DNA of 64,000 nucleotides. It comes from CAVQBJ01 sp963710725. Its GTDB lineage: Bacteria; Actinomycetota; Thermoleophilia; Solirubrobacterales; Solirubrobacteraceae. The DNA lies in the NCBI GenBank assembly GCA_963710725.1, contig CAVQBJ010000008.1:1798001-1862000 (forward strand), given 5' to 3'. A model generated the notes under the pieces. The model worked only from the letters and a program-made list of their open reading frames with translations, was not told the DNA's origin and searched no databases. Each line of letters starts with the position of its first letter. Position 1 is the first letter of the stretch. Below, one piece after another: positions 53,174 through 61,291 of this stretch. Both the position numbers and the translations under genes were made by a program.

Positions 53174-53426
53174 TCGCGGGCCGGTTCCCCCTCGCCGGCA
53201 CCCCGGCGCCTAGCCCAGCGCCGCCGGCAGAAGTCCCACTCAGTTACGGCCGCGTTGCCCTCGATGTCCACGCAGGCGTTGGGTCCGGTCGACGGCAAGC
53301 TTGCGTGCGAGCAGGGAAGGAGGACGCTCGGACGGGCGTCTTAGAAAACCACCGGGCGAACGGTGCGCCCCCGGCGGATACCCGGCCGCCGACGACGCGC
53401 GCCACTTCTAACGCAAGGACCTCTCT

Positions 53427-53915
53427 ATGCCTGACCACAGTGCGGCAAACGCTCGCGCGCTCCCGTGCGAGCTCATTCCGTCCGAGCCGATGCGTGTGCT
53501 GATCGTGGCCAACCAGACGGCGACAAGTCCGGCGCTGATCGCTGAGCTGAAGGAGCGGACCCGTCGCGGCGCGGTCCGCTTGCATCTCGTGGTTCCCGCT
53601 TTGAACAGCCGCCTGCGGCACTGGCTTTCTGACAGCGACCAGGCCGTGCGGCTCGCGCAGCAGCGCGGCGAGGAGGCACGGTCGCTAATGGCCGCCCACG
53701 CCGTGTGGGTCAGCGTCGAGATCGGTGACAGCGTGCCGATACACGCGATCGCCGACGCGCTCGCTGCCTTTCACGCGGATGAGATCCTCATCTCCACCCT
53801 GCCGGCGGATCGCTCGCACTGGCTTGAGCGAGGACTGATCGATCGATCGCGCCAGCGCTTCGGCGTGCCGGTCGTCCACATCATCGCGGCAGAGCCGGCC
53901 ACCCTTGCGGCCTAG
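53427..53915 (+). CDS. Universal-stress-like (Usp/permease-type) small protein
   Basis: This 162-residue protein has a Rossmann-like alpha/beta fold: MRVLIVANQTATSPALIAEL, RLHLVVPALNSRL, helix AVRLAQQRGEEARSLM, then EIGDSVPIHAIADALAAFHA, DEILISTLPADRSHW and VPVVHII. The ending is like UspA domains that carry GxxxG for nucleotide binding, but the GxxGx9G(S/T) pattern is not evident. Possible nucleotide-independent Usp relative. CAAGGAC before ATG 53427 supports the start. Confidence 0.75.
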   Translation: MPDHSAANARALPCELIPSEPMRVLIVANQTATSPALIAELKERTRRGAVRLHLVVPALNSRLRHWLSDSDQAVRLAQQRGEEARSLMAAHAVWVSVEIGDSVPIHAIADALAAFHADEILISTLPADRSHWLERGLIDRSRQRFGVPVVHIIAAEPATLAA

Positions 53916-53953
53916 AAGCTTGCTGGGGGCTCGGTCTGTTCTAGGGTGGAACG

Positions 53954-54121
53954 ATGGGAAGACAGGCCGGCGTCGTGCTTTATGTGCTCGCCTTGGTAGT
54001 GGTCGTGGTCGGCGTGGATCTCCTCTTCTTTAGGCATCGATTCTGGGAGCGGCTGCTAGCAAACATCGGGATCGTTCTGCTGTTCGCGGCGTTTTACTTG
54101 AGGTTTCTGAAGCGAGCGTGA
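53954..54121 (+). CDS. 55-residue two-helix membrane protein
   Basis: ATG 53954 opens a 55-residue protein: MGRQAG, first helix VVLYVLALVVVVVGVDLLFF, a short loop with RHRFWERLL, second helix ANIGIVLLFAAFYLRF, end LKRA. Composition and tight topology (two membrane helices with positive ends) are those of many small bacterial membrane proteins. GGTGGAACG precedes the start. Function unknown. Confidence 0.68.
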   Translation: MGRQAGVVLYVLALVVVVVGVDLLFFRHRFWERLLANIGIVLLFAAFYLRFLKRA

Positions 54122-54608
54122 GCCCTCGATGCCTTCGGCTCGGGGGCACACTGTGCCGGGTGTTCAGCAGACGCTGAGCGATCTCGACTCGGCGACCGGA
54201 GCTTCTCGGCGTGCGCAGGACCGGCACTGTGCGCTGGTTCAAGGACGACAAGGGCTATGGCGCATCACTGCCGACGACGGAGTCGCGTGCCCCGACTCTG
54301 CCGATCACGCCTGCTCTGTCCTGATCCCACGCCGGCAGCTCGTCTGGCCCGGGCGACAGATCCTCACCTTGGCTCATCGCGAGCCAATCTACTTCACCGA
54401 CCTGTCCTCACTCCGCAGCGATGACCGGCAGCTCCGCCTGACCAGGAAAGCAGGCGCCGCCGCAGCCGCCCGTCGCGTCCCCGCCCAGGACGACCGCCGG
54501 CCGCCGGGTCTCGATCTGCGAAGAAATGTCCACAAATCCTCCCCGCTGGGTGACCGCGGGTGTACCGTCGGGCGCGATCGTCTCACCGACCAACACGAAG
54601 GAGCAGCG
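54122..54608. other. Degraded stretch with a cold-shock-domain fragment, upstream of a peptide gene
   Basis: Apart from the cold-shock remnant at 54211-54290 no intact gene is seen. The open frame from 54129 into the peptide gene at 54609 has no ribosome site at its start and mixes frames of the remnant. Confidence 0.45.
54211..54290 (+). pseudogene. Frameshifted cold-shock-domain fragment
   Basis: From GTG 54211 the frame reads VRRTGTVRWFKDDKGYG, the first strands and RNP1-like motif of a cold-shock protein. One base is missing after the last Gly codon; the next frame continues RITADDGVA, matching the expected G-(Y/F)-I-x-x-D-D-G stretch. Beyond that the reading does not match a cold-shock protein, so the gene is truncated. 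Confidence 0.6.
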
Positions 54609-54770
54609 ATGACCGACGAGCAGCAGGCCCGCGAAGCCGAGGACGTGGACGTTGTCGAGGACCTCGAGACGCCCCCCGATGACGCCGAGGCCGTGAGCGG
54701 CGGCAACGTGCCGACCTCGGTCGAGCACACAGCGAACATCTCGTGGAGCGGCGGCGTCGGCGACGCGTAG
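54609..54770 (+). CDS. Small acidic peptide with double-glycine leader-like motif (family member 2)
   Basis: This 53-residue peptide has AAGGAG five bases before ATG 54609. The leader-like part is very acidic (VEDL at 16-19, then AVSGG at 28-32), exactly matching [V/I]-x-D-L-x9-V-x-G-G. The 21-residue tail (NVPTSVEHTANISWSGGVGD and one Ala) is neutral, Ser/Thr/Gly-rich and has one Trp. It lies 244 bases ahead of family member 3 on the same strand. No processing or transport gene is adjacent. Confidence 0.7.
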   Translation: MTDEQQAREAEDVDVVEDLETPPDDAEAVSGGNVPTSVEHTANISWSGGVGDA

Positions 54771-54789
54771 ACAGACGACTCGGGGCCTC

Positions 54790-54957
54790 GTGATCACCTA
54801 CCGTCGCGACGGCACCGCGGTCCCCACGCCGGTCTGGTTCGCCGTCGATGACGCTCGACTGTATTTTCGCACCGGGGGTTCGGCGGCGAAGGTGAAGCGG
54901 ATTCGGGCGAGGGGAGGTGGTACTCGGCGCCGCCTACCACCACGCCGAGGGGATTGA
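54790..54957 (+). pseudogene. Internal fragment of a PPOX-class F420/FMN oxidoreductase
   Basis: From GTG 54790 the frame reads VITYRRDGTAVPTPVWFAVD then DARLYFRTGGSAAKVKRIR. This is the flavin-binding start of PPOX-class F420-dependent enzymes (RRDG-x-x-V-x-T-P-V-W and the KVKRIR helix). The N-terminal strand and everything after the first helix are missing; the frame ends at 54957 in unrelated Arg-rich sequence. A decayed copy. Confidence 0.65.
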
Positions 54958-54982
54958 CCGTGGGATGGGTGGCCCGTAGCAT
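54794..54982 (-). CDS. Possible small ORF, antisense to the PPOX fragment
   Basis: GGAG lies six bases before ATG 54982. The 62-residue product starts MLRATHPTVNPLGVVVGGAE and turns Arg/Pro-rich. The first 25 residues look protein-like; the rest coincides with the antisense PPOX fragment and is not convincing. May be a truncated gene. Confidence 0.25.
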   Translation of the reverse strand: MLRATHPTVNPLGVVVGGAEYHLPSPESASPSPPNPRCENTVERHRRRTRPAWGPRCRRDGR

Positions 54983-55014
54983 CGTCGTCTCCGTTCAGCA
55001 ACCGGAGGTCCGTC

Positions 55015-55188
55015 ATGAGCGAGCGCGAAACAGAGGTGGGACAAGCCGGTGCCGAGGATCTCGACGAGATGGTCGGCGATCTCGAGCCCGACGCCTCTGA
55101 GCAGACGCAGGTCGATGGTGGGGGTTTGGTCGTCGGCACGCTACACACCAACCCAACCGGCAACGCGATGAGTCAGGAGAACGCGTAA
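55015..55188 (+). CDS. Small acidic peptide with double-glycine leader-like motif (family member 3)
   Basis: This 57-residue peptide has GGAGG six bases before ATG 55015. It carries VGDL at about 20-23 and VDGGG at 33-37 with the exact family spacing. The 20-residue tail after the glycines begins LVVGTLHTNPTGNAM. It shares direction with family member 2 (54609). A hairpin terminator (55198-55222) follows. A secreted or proteolytically matured peptide is suggested, but no enzyme is encoded beside it. Confidence 0.7.
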   Translation: MSERETEVGQAGAEDLDEMVGDLEPDASEQTQVDGGGLVVGTLHTNPTGNAMSQENA

Positions 55189-55197
55189 CCGTCTGCC

Positions 55198-55222
55198 CCT
55201 CTGCTCAGGTGGTGAGCAGAGG
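55198..55222. terminator. Hairpin terminator after peptide gene 3
   Basis: Perfect 10-base-pair stem CCTCTGCTCA (55198-55207) with TGAGCAGAGG (55213-55222), loop GGTGG. It is ten bases past the stop codon, without a T-tract. Confidence 0.7.
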
Positions 55223-55417
55223 ACTCGTGTCGGACGGCAGGCAGATCTATTGCCTCCTCGGCGGGAGGACTAGGTGACATTGGAGGCCGGCTGAGGCGCC
55301 GCGCGCCTACTGCCTGCGGGCACTCGTCGACGAGCTCCGGCGGTCGCCGCGCGGTGCCCGTGCTTTGTCAGCGAAGTGCTCCGGCGTAGACCAGGAGCTC
55401 GGATGCTTTGCGCGCCG

Positions 55418-57199
55418 CTAGCCAAGGCCGGGTAGGACCCGCGTGCCCTCCTGCTGGACGGCCTGCAGCTGGTTCGGATCGAGGCCGAGCAGCTCCAGGA
55501 TCGTCGGTGCGACCTGGGTTGTCTCCACCCACTGACCGGACTGGCCGGGCTGGACGCTGCCCGGCGCGTACACGACGAGTGGGACGTCCCGGTCGCCCGG
55601 GTTGTCGCCGCCGTGCTCGGCGATCTTCGAGCCGGTCGTGTAGATCGTGCCGACCTGCGCGATCCCGAACACGTCCGGGTGGTGCGGGTCGGAGGGCGGG
55701 ACGCCGAAGAACCGCGCCGCCCACTCGCCGGGGAAGATCTCCCGCAGGCCGGAGTGCTGGACGGTGATCGTCTGGCCGGCGTAGTTGACCGCCGGGACGG
55801 TGTGCGTCCACAGGTAGACGAACACGAAGTCAGCCGCCTCCTGCGAGCGATTCGACAGCCACCACAACAGCCCGTCATCGTCGGCCTCTTGGACGACCAG
55901 CGGCGGGCTGTTCGGGTGCCGTGCGGCCCAGGCGGCGTTGACGCCGGCGACGATCGGACCGTCGTCGATCCGCTGGAGCTGGTTGTTGTTGAGCGGCGAT
56001 TGGCCATGCTTGGCGGTCAGGATGATCGCCGTCGAATCGGTCTCACCGGCGGCCTGGATCGCGTCGGCCATCTGCTGCAGGGACGCGTTCACATAGTCGA
56101 GCGCGCTCTGTAGGAGCGGGCCCGGCACCTGGACGCCGTTCTGGGTCACGTAGCCGCCGGCCAGCGATGGGCCCTCGGTGTAGTTGCCCTGTGCGTCCGG
56201 ACCGATCAGCACGGCCGGCGAGTGCTTCAGCTTCTCGGCGGTGGAGACGGTCTGGAAGTTCATCCCGTAGATCGCCGGGGTGCCGAGCTTCGGCCCGGTG
56301 CCGGAGTGCTCGTAGCCGTTGATCCAGTTGATCACCGCCTGGACCTTGTAGGAGTCGTACTGCTTGGTCGCGGCGTTGTCGGCCGTCCACGAGTCGTCGA
56401 CCGGGTACGGCACGCCATTCGGCTCGACCGCCTGCGAGTCGATCTCCGGCGCGAAGAGGTCGTCGATGCTCAGGCCGTTCGAGCCTGGGCCGTTGAACGA
56501 CGAGTAGACCGCGTGCTTTTCAGCAAACGCCGTCCGCAGGCCGGCGTTGTGGATCACCTGAAAGATCGTGTTGACCCCCAGGTAGTCCCACGGCTGGATC
56601 GGCTGGCACGTCTTCGGGTCGACCGGGTACGTCGCCGGGTTCAGACCCGACTGCGGGTGCGGACTCAGGTTCATGATCAAGCCCGGGTCCTTGTCGATGC
56701 CGCCCGGGTAGATCGAGCCGCCCTCATCGAACGACGGGAAGGTGTTGCCGCTCCCGTTGTTCAGCAGGTCCGGCACGGCGGGAAGATTGTCGTCCGGCGA
56801 GTCGTAGATCACGTCGCCGCCCGGCACCGGGCCAGAGCAGTTGGTCGTGCCAGGCGGGAACACGTCGTGGCTGTACTCGTCGTCGTAGTAGATGCCGGTG
56901 AGCTTCGGGTCGGCGCCGGTCATCAGCGCCGTGCCACCCGGATCCGAGTCCGACGGGTCGGCCGTCTGCGCATTGTCGTATTCGGCGCCGCCGCTGGCCA
57001 GCCGCGCGAGCTCTGAGTTGGGATGGTTGGCGACGTACCACTCCAGATCGGACTGGTGCATGCCATCAACCGAGATCAGCAGCACGTGCGTGATCTGATT
57101 GGGGTGGACGGCGACCGCGCTGGAGGTGGACAGCGCCGCCGGCACGCCGATCGCCAACGCGGCAAGTGAGGCCGCCGCGACCTTCGTTCGCGCGTTCAT
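55418..57199 (-). CDS. Secreted alkaline-phosphatase-superfamily phosphodiesterase
   Basis: This 593-residue protein (ATG 57199, AAGGAG six bases upstream) has a Sec signal ending about residue 30. The metal site shows LLISVDGMHQSDLEW (first Asp), then a nucleophile region DPGGTALMTGADP (Thr), a later ILTAKHGQSP (metal His), and IAEHGGDNPGDRD with His. This is the nucleotide pyrophosphatase/type I phosphodiesterase branch (Phosphodiest/AP superfamily). The end QVAPTILELLGLDPNQL is typical. The frame is open upstream to 58069 but only the part after 57199 is real. Confidence 0.88.
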   Translation of the reverse strand: MNARTKVAAASLAALAIGVPAALSTSSAVAVHPNQITHVLLISVDGMHQSDLEWYVANHPNSELARLASGGAEYDNAQTADPSDSDPGGTALMTGADPKLTGIYYDDEYSHDVFPPGTTNCSGPVPGGDVIYDSPDDNLPAVPDLLNNGSGNTFPSFDEGGSIYPGGIDKDPGLIMNLSPHPQSGLNPATYPVDPKTCQPIQPWDYLGVNTIFQVIHNAGLRTAFAEKHAVYSSFNGPGSNGLSIDDLFAPEIDSQAVEPNGVPYPVDDSWTADNAATKQYDSYKVQAVINWINGYEHSGTGPKLGTPAIYGMNFQTVSTAEKLKHSPAVLIGPDAQGNYTEGPSLAGGYVTQNGVQVPGPLLQSALDYVNASLQQMADAIQAAGETDSTAIILTAKHGQSPLNNNQLQRIDDGPIVAGVNAAWAARHPNSPPLVVQEADDDGLLWWLSNRSQEAADFVFVYLWTHTVPAVNYAGQTITVQHSGLREIFPGEWAARFFGVPPSDPHHPDVFGIAQVGTIYTTGSKIAEHGGDNPGDRDVPLVVYAPGSVQPGQSGQWVETTQVAPTILELLGLDPNQLQAVQQEGTRVLPGLG

Positions 57200-57355
57200 A
57201 TCGGCTCCTTCACTGGTTGGGCACGCCAGACCGTATAGCCCGCATCGGGGCGGCTTGTTACCGAGCGGTAGCCCGTCTGTGTCGGTGTCGTGAACCTCGA
57301 GCGGGCGGCGCGATCGGGAGGTGGGGATGGTGGCGTGAGGTAGTGTGCCTCGACG

Positions 57356-58642
57356 GTGCCCAACCCTGCGAAACCAGGCGGTCGGCGTGAGCAGATCGCG
57401 CTCGTGCTCGCCGGCGGTGGGGCGCGGGGGGCCTACGAGGTCGGGGCGCTGGCGACGCTCGCTCCAGCCCTCGCCGCGCGTGGCGAGGCGCCGGACATCA
57501 TCGTCGGGACCAGCATCGGCGCACTCAACGGGGCGTTTCTGGCGGCTCGCGCCCACGAGCCGCTGGAGGTGACCGCCGCTGCCGCGGTTGAGATGTGGCG
57601 TGAGCTGCGCTGGGGCGACGCGCTGCGGCCGTTGGTCTCGCCGTCGGAGCTGCGTCGTCTGCTGGGCGCGGGCGCGATGCTCGCCGGCCTTCCCGGCGCC
57701 GACATATCCGGGCTGCTGGACTCCTCGCCGCTGCGCGACACGGTGGGGCGCCTGGTCGCGTTCGAGCAGATCGCGCGCAACGTCAGGGGCGGCGCGCTCA
57801 CGGCCGCTGCCGTCGTGGCCACGGCGTACGCGACGACGCGCAGCGTGGTCTTTCATCACGGCGGTCCGGCACTCGGCCTTGACTCGATGCACGCGATCGA
57901 ATACGTCGGGACCCCGATTGCCCTTGAGCACGTACTCGCGTCGGCGGCCATCCCGGGCGCGTTTCCCGCCGTCGAGATCCGACGCCCACGAGCAGCGGCG
58001 GGCTGGTACGGCGACGGTGGCGTGCGCCTGAACGCGCCGCTTGCACCGGCGCTCGCGCTCGGCGCGCACCGCGTGATCGCGATCGGACTGAACTCCTCGG
58101 TGACGCGTGCCAGGCCGTCAGCGCGGCCGGACACGATCGACGGTGTCGCGCAGCTACTCCAAGTCGTGCTCGGCGATCAGCTCGCCGACAGCGTCGCGAC
58201 GCTCGCCACCGTAAACGAGGTCCTCCCGGCCGGGCCGTCTGCCGCCCGCCGAGACGATGGCTGGAGACGCCGTGGAAGGATTCCGTACATCTTCATCGCG
58301 CCGGACGATCGCTTGGAGATCGGACGCCTTGCACGCGATGTCCACAAGCGTCACTACGCCGGCATCCGCAGCCTCGCGCGCGACCCCAACCTCTCGCTGT
58401 TCGGGCGGATCGTCAACGCCGAGCGCAGCGCGATCCACGGCGAGCTGCTCAGCTACCTGTTCCTCGCCCGCGAGTTCACCGATGAGCTGATCGCGCTCGG
58501 CCGACGCGACGCCGAGCGCTGGCTTGACACCCAGCACGATGACGGCCCCTGGCAAGTCGGACGGCTACCTACCAGCACGACAAACCCGACCGCCGCCCGG
58601 GGGCGGCCGCGCAAACGAGGACTTCGGACAACTCGGACTTGA
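57356..58642 (+). CDS. Patatin-like phospholipase
   Basis: This 428-residue protein has the patatin catalytic dyad. The oxyanion loop is LAGGGARGAYEVG (about 19-31), the nucleophile Ser is in IVGTSIGALNG (G-x-S-x-G), and the Asp of the second motif is in WYGDGGVRLNAPL. A C-terminal helical extension of about 130 residues follows, ending in a Pro/Arg tail. Lipid acyl hydrolase activity is expected, but no signal peptide is present, so it is cytosolic or peripheral. GTG 57356. Confidence 0.92.
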   Translation: MPNPAKPGGRREQIALVLAGGGARGAYEVGALATLAPALAARGEAPDIIVGTSIGALNGAFLAARAHEPLEVTAAAAVEMWRELRWGDALRPLVSPSELRRLLGAGAMLAGLPGADISGLLDSSPLRDTVGRLVAFEQIARNVRGGALTAAAVVATAYATTRSVVFHHGGPALGLDSMHAIEYVGTPIALEHVLASAAIPGAFPAVEIRRPRAAAGWYGDGGVRLNAPLAPALALGAHRVIAIGLNSSVTRARPSARPDTIDGVAQLLQVVLGDQLADSVATLATVNEVLPAGPSAARRDDGWRRRGRIPYIFIAPDDRLEIGRLARDVHKRHYAGIRSLARDPNLSLFGRIVNAERSAIHGELLSYLFLAREFTDELIALGRRDAERWLDTQHDDGPWQVGRLPTSTTNPTAARGRPRKRGLRTTRT

Positions 58643-58701
58643 GCAGCACGATCGCCCCCTTCACGGCCGGGCACCACGAGGGGCTCGGCCGTGAAGGAGT
58701 A

Positions 58702-58860
58702 CTACAGGACGGCGATGATGCCGGCGTCACCGTCGATGGGCTGTTCTGCGCTCCGTCCACCTCCGACGCCGTCCTGGATCTCATTGGCCGGGGTGAGGTC
58801 CTCGATCGCGGTGCCGTCGGGACTCTCGGGCGCTTCGGGGCGCTGCGGTTCATCCGTCAT
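58702..58860 (-). CDS. Small acidic peptide with double-glycine leader-like motif (family member 4)
   Basis: This 52-residue peptide from ATG 58860 begins MTDEPQRPE, has IEDL at 18-21 and VGGG at 31-34 with the exact family spacing. The 18-residue tail ends DAGIIAVL. Family members 2 and 4 both start MTDE. It faces the patatin gene tail-to-tail. A longer in-frame reading from 59091 gives a poor N-terminus and is rejected. Confidence 0.66.
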   Translation of the reverse strand: MTDEPQRPEAPESPDGTAIEDLTPANEIQDGVGGGRSAEQPIDGDAGIIAVL

Positions 58861-59114
58861 GGGGTGTCCTGCTCCTTGAGTGGTTGAGCTGCCCGGTGGT
58901 GGGTCGGGCTGCCGATCGAGGCGAGCGTACTCCGCTGATGGACGGCCGACAGTGCCAGATCGGTCCCAGATCACCGCGGCGCCCCTGCGATCTGCGAACG
59001 CAACCTCGGCACGGGATCCGCTGGAGGAGATCCAACAAGAGATAGCCTCCGGCGGGGCAGGGTCACCGTCGATGAGCCGGTCTCTCATCACCTTTCCCGA
59101 ACGGAGGGAGCCAC

Positions 59115-59651
59115 ATGAGGCGTTGCCTGTTGGTCGTGCTGGGAGCCGCGGTGCTGTCGTTGGTCACGCCGGCGCTTGCTGCGAGTCCGAACATCCCGTC
59201 GCTGCTTGCCACGCAGATCGCCGCGATCAGGCGCGACGCACGCGCTCCCGCCATCCTGCTGCCGAGCTCGCTGCCGATCGGCTTCGTCGGGCCCCACGCA
59301 CCCGCACATCTGCGCCTGTACGCGCAGGGAGCGCCGTCCGGGGCCGGCTACATCCTCGAGCTCGGCGCCCTCCCCAACTGCGGCTCGGTCGACTCATGCT
59401 TCGTCGCCAGTTTCGCGGCCAGCAAGGGCGAGAAGATCTCGCCAGGCTTCACGCCGGTGACCGTCCCGGGTGCCTCGCAGGCGCAGTACCACGGGCTGCT
59501 CTGCGGAGGCTCGTGCTCGCCGCCGCAGATCGAGTACGCCCTCAATGGCGTGCTCTACACCATCCAAGCGAACTTGACCACACCGAGCGCCAAGGATGAA
59601 TCGACGATGATCGCGGCAGCGAAGGCGTCGATCAAGGCCGGTCCTCGCTGA
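59115..59651 (+). CDS. Secreted protein of unknown function
   Basis: This 178-residue protein has a classic Sec signal (MRRCLLVVLGAAVLSLVTPA, cleavage after ALA). The mature part is beta-rich with Cys pairs (LPNCGSVDSCF and LLCGGSCSPP) and ends in a helix with KDESTMIAAAKASIK. Family not recognised. The neighbouring C40 peptidase gene follows after 54 bases. Confidence 0.78.
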   Translation: MRRCLLVVLGAAVLSLVTPALAASPNIPSLLATQIAAIRRDARAPAILLPSSLPIGFVGPHAPAHLRLYAQGAPSGAGYILELGALPNCGSVDSCFVASFAASKGEKISPGFTPVTVPGASQAQYHGLLCGGSCSPPQIEYALNGVLYTIQANLTTPSAKDESTMIAAAKASIKAGPR

Positions 59652-59705
59652 GTCCTCCGCCGCACCGCACCTCAAGATCGCGCCACCGCCGCCGATCTCC
59701 CAGAG

Positions 59706-60545
59706 GTGAGTATCGACACCGCGATCGGTCGCATCGACCAGATCGTTCAGTTACAGCAGCAGATCTTCGATCCGGCCGCCGCCGGGCAGGGCTCTACCGC
59801 CGCCACGGGCGGCACGGCGGCGAACGCCGGCACGAGCACGTCGACCGGCTCGACGGGGTCGACCTTCGCCGCCGCCCTCGCCGACGCCGAGGCAACTTCG
59901 AACGCCACGAGCGAGGCGGCCGGGCTGACGACGGCGAGCGACACCGACGATCCTTCCACGGCGGACGCCGACTTGGCCAGCCCGGAGCTCGATCCCTCGG
60001 CGTCGGTCCTGCCGCTCGTCGCGTCGGGCCTCCCGACCCTCCCGTCCTCGCCGGCGGTCGGCGATCCGACCACGCTGGGCAGCGCCTCGCCGGCCATGAC
60101 CGCCTCGGGCGCGAGCGGCACCGCGGCGACGAGCGTGTCGGATCCGCGCGTGCAGGCGATGACCCAGGAGGCCGACTCGCTGCTCGGCGAGCCCTACGTG
60201 TGGGGTGGCGGCCATTCGGACTGGGGGCCTCAGGCCGGCTACGACTGCTCGGGCTTCGTGTCGGCCGTCCTGCACGCGGGCGGCTACCTCACCTCGCCGC
60301 AGGACACCACGACGCTGCCGTCGGCCGCCGGCATCGAGCCCGGTCCGGGGCAGTACGTCACCATCTACGACCGCAACCAGTCCGGGCAGGAGGGCCACGT
60401 GATCATCGACATCGCCGGCCAGTTCTACGAGTCCGGCGGGGAGTCCGGGGCCTGGGGCGGAGGCGGCGGGGTCGAGAAGATCGGCACGCCGTCGGCGGCC
60501 TACCTGGCGACCTTCAACGACGTGTTGCACCCGGCCGGTCTCTGA
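59706..60545 (+). CDS. C40 (NlpC/P60) cell-wall peptidase
   Basis: The product has 279 residues. The first 20 residues (IDTAIGRIDQIVQLQQQIFD) resemble an N-terminal anchor helix found in actinobacterial C40 proteins of flagellar clusters. A long Ala/Ser/Thr-rich linker follows. The C-terminal about 125 residues are NlpC/P60 with the catalytic Cys in YDCSGFV, the His in EGHVIIDI, and a G-G-x-x-x motif (YVWGGGHSDWG) before it. It should cleave D-Glu-mDAP type bonds. No typical signal peptide is seen. Confidence 0.85.
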   Translation: MSIDTAIGRIDQIVQLQQQIFDPAAAGQGSTAATGGTAANAGTSTSTGSTGSTFAAALADAEATSNATSEAAGLTTASDTDDPSTADADLASPELDPSASVLPLVASGLPTLPSSPAVGDPTTLGSASPAMTASGASGTAATSVSDPRVQAMTQEADSLLGEPYVWGGGHSDWGPQAGYDCSGFVSAVLHAGGYLTSPQDTTTLPSAAGIEPGPGQYVTIYDRNQSGQEGHVIIDIAGQFYESGGESGAWGGGGGVEKIGTPSAAYLATFNDVLHPAGL

Positions 60546-60580
60546 GCGCGGACCGGGTCCTGACCCGACCGGCGCGGCAC

Positions 60581-60982
60581 TTAGCCGGCGCGACCTTCGC
60601 GACGCCGATCTCTGATCATCCGGCGGCCGATCGTGTCACTGGTGGCGGTCGTCAGCCAGACGATCAGGGTCGCGAGGACATACGTCGACGCGCCGCTGAT
60701 GTAAAGCCCACTGACGATGACGTTCACGATGATCAGCGAGACGATCGTCGCGGCGAGGGCCAGCAGTCCGGCCAGCGCCACCGAGGGCTGGCGAACGAGC
60801 ACCCGTAGAGCGAGGACCTGGACGCCGAGGTGGACGATCCAGAAGATGAGCGTCGCCTCGACGAGCGCTGTGACGTTGATCGAGAAGCTGGTCAGCAGAG
60901 CGTCTGATAACAGCAGCCCGGCGGCGATCCCGATCAGGGAAGCGGCGAAGCGGATTCCGAAGCGCGCGAGGATGCGGCCGAT
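60581..60982 (-). CDS. Four-helix membrane protein with no standard start codon
   Basis: The reading frame encodes four membrane helices: ...FAASLIGIAAGLLL..., TALVEATLIFWIVHLGVQVL, LAGLLALAATIVSLIIVNVI and YVLATLIVWLTTA, ending DRRREGRAG. It is open back to a TGA near 61016, but no ATG, GTG or TTG precedes helix 1. A GGGGAG lies just before an ATC codon at 60982; this is the best guess. The first GTG at 60802 would give only 73 residues and lose two helices. The layout matches the four-TM holin-like superfamily. Confidence 0.55.
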   Translation of the reverse strand: MGRILARFGIRFAASLIGIAAGLLLSDALLTSFSINVTALVEATLIFWIVHLGVQVLALRVLVRQPSVALAGLLALAATIVSLIIVNVIVSGLYISGASTYVLATLIVWLTTATSDTIGRRMIRDRRREGRAG

Positions 60983-61015
60983 CCTACTCCCCGGCGGGCG
61001 CGCGACAACGGACGG

Positions 61016-61291
61016 TCACGGGCAGGCGGCGACGCTGCTCGGGTCGCCAGGAGGCTGGCGGCTCGCGGCCTCGGCGCAGACGAGCTTGGCGGCTTGACGA
61101 GCCTGCCACGAGGCAACGTCCGCCTTCACCGAGGCGATCGGCCCGGCGATACCGGGCGGCATCATCACAACACCGAGGTGGTTGGCCGCGCCGAGCGCGC
61201 AGACCGCGAGCGCCGTGGCCACCGGGGCCCTCCGCAAGCCGAAGGCCAGGAGCACCACGACACCCAAGCCGGCGAGTAGAGCCGTCGTCAT
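61016..61291 (-). CDS. Small membrane protein with cysteine pair
   Basis: This 91-residue protein from ATG 61291 has two hydrophobic segments (LLAGLGVVVLLAFGL and APVATALAVCALGAANHLGV). A soluble end with AKLVCAEAASRQP and VAACP follows. The frame is open upstream but that part is Arg-rich and lacks a ribosome site. It precedes the four-helix gene by 33 bases and may be its partner. Confidence 0.5.
   Translation of the reverse strand: MTTALLAGLGVVVLLAFGLRRAPVATALAVCALGAANHLGVVMMPPGIAGPIASVKADVASWQARQAAKLVCAEAASRQPPGDPSSVAACP

Noticed and set aside
54129..54770. 213-codon gene including the peptide at 54609
   Set aside because: The upstream part crosses a frameshifted cold-shock fragment and has no ribosome site. 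The strong AAGGAG before 54609 marks the true short gene.
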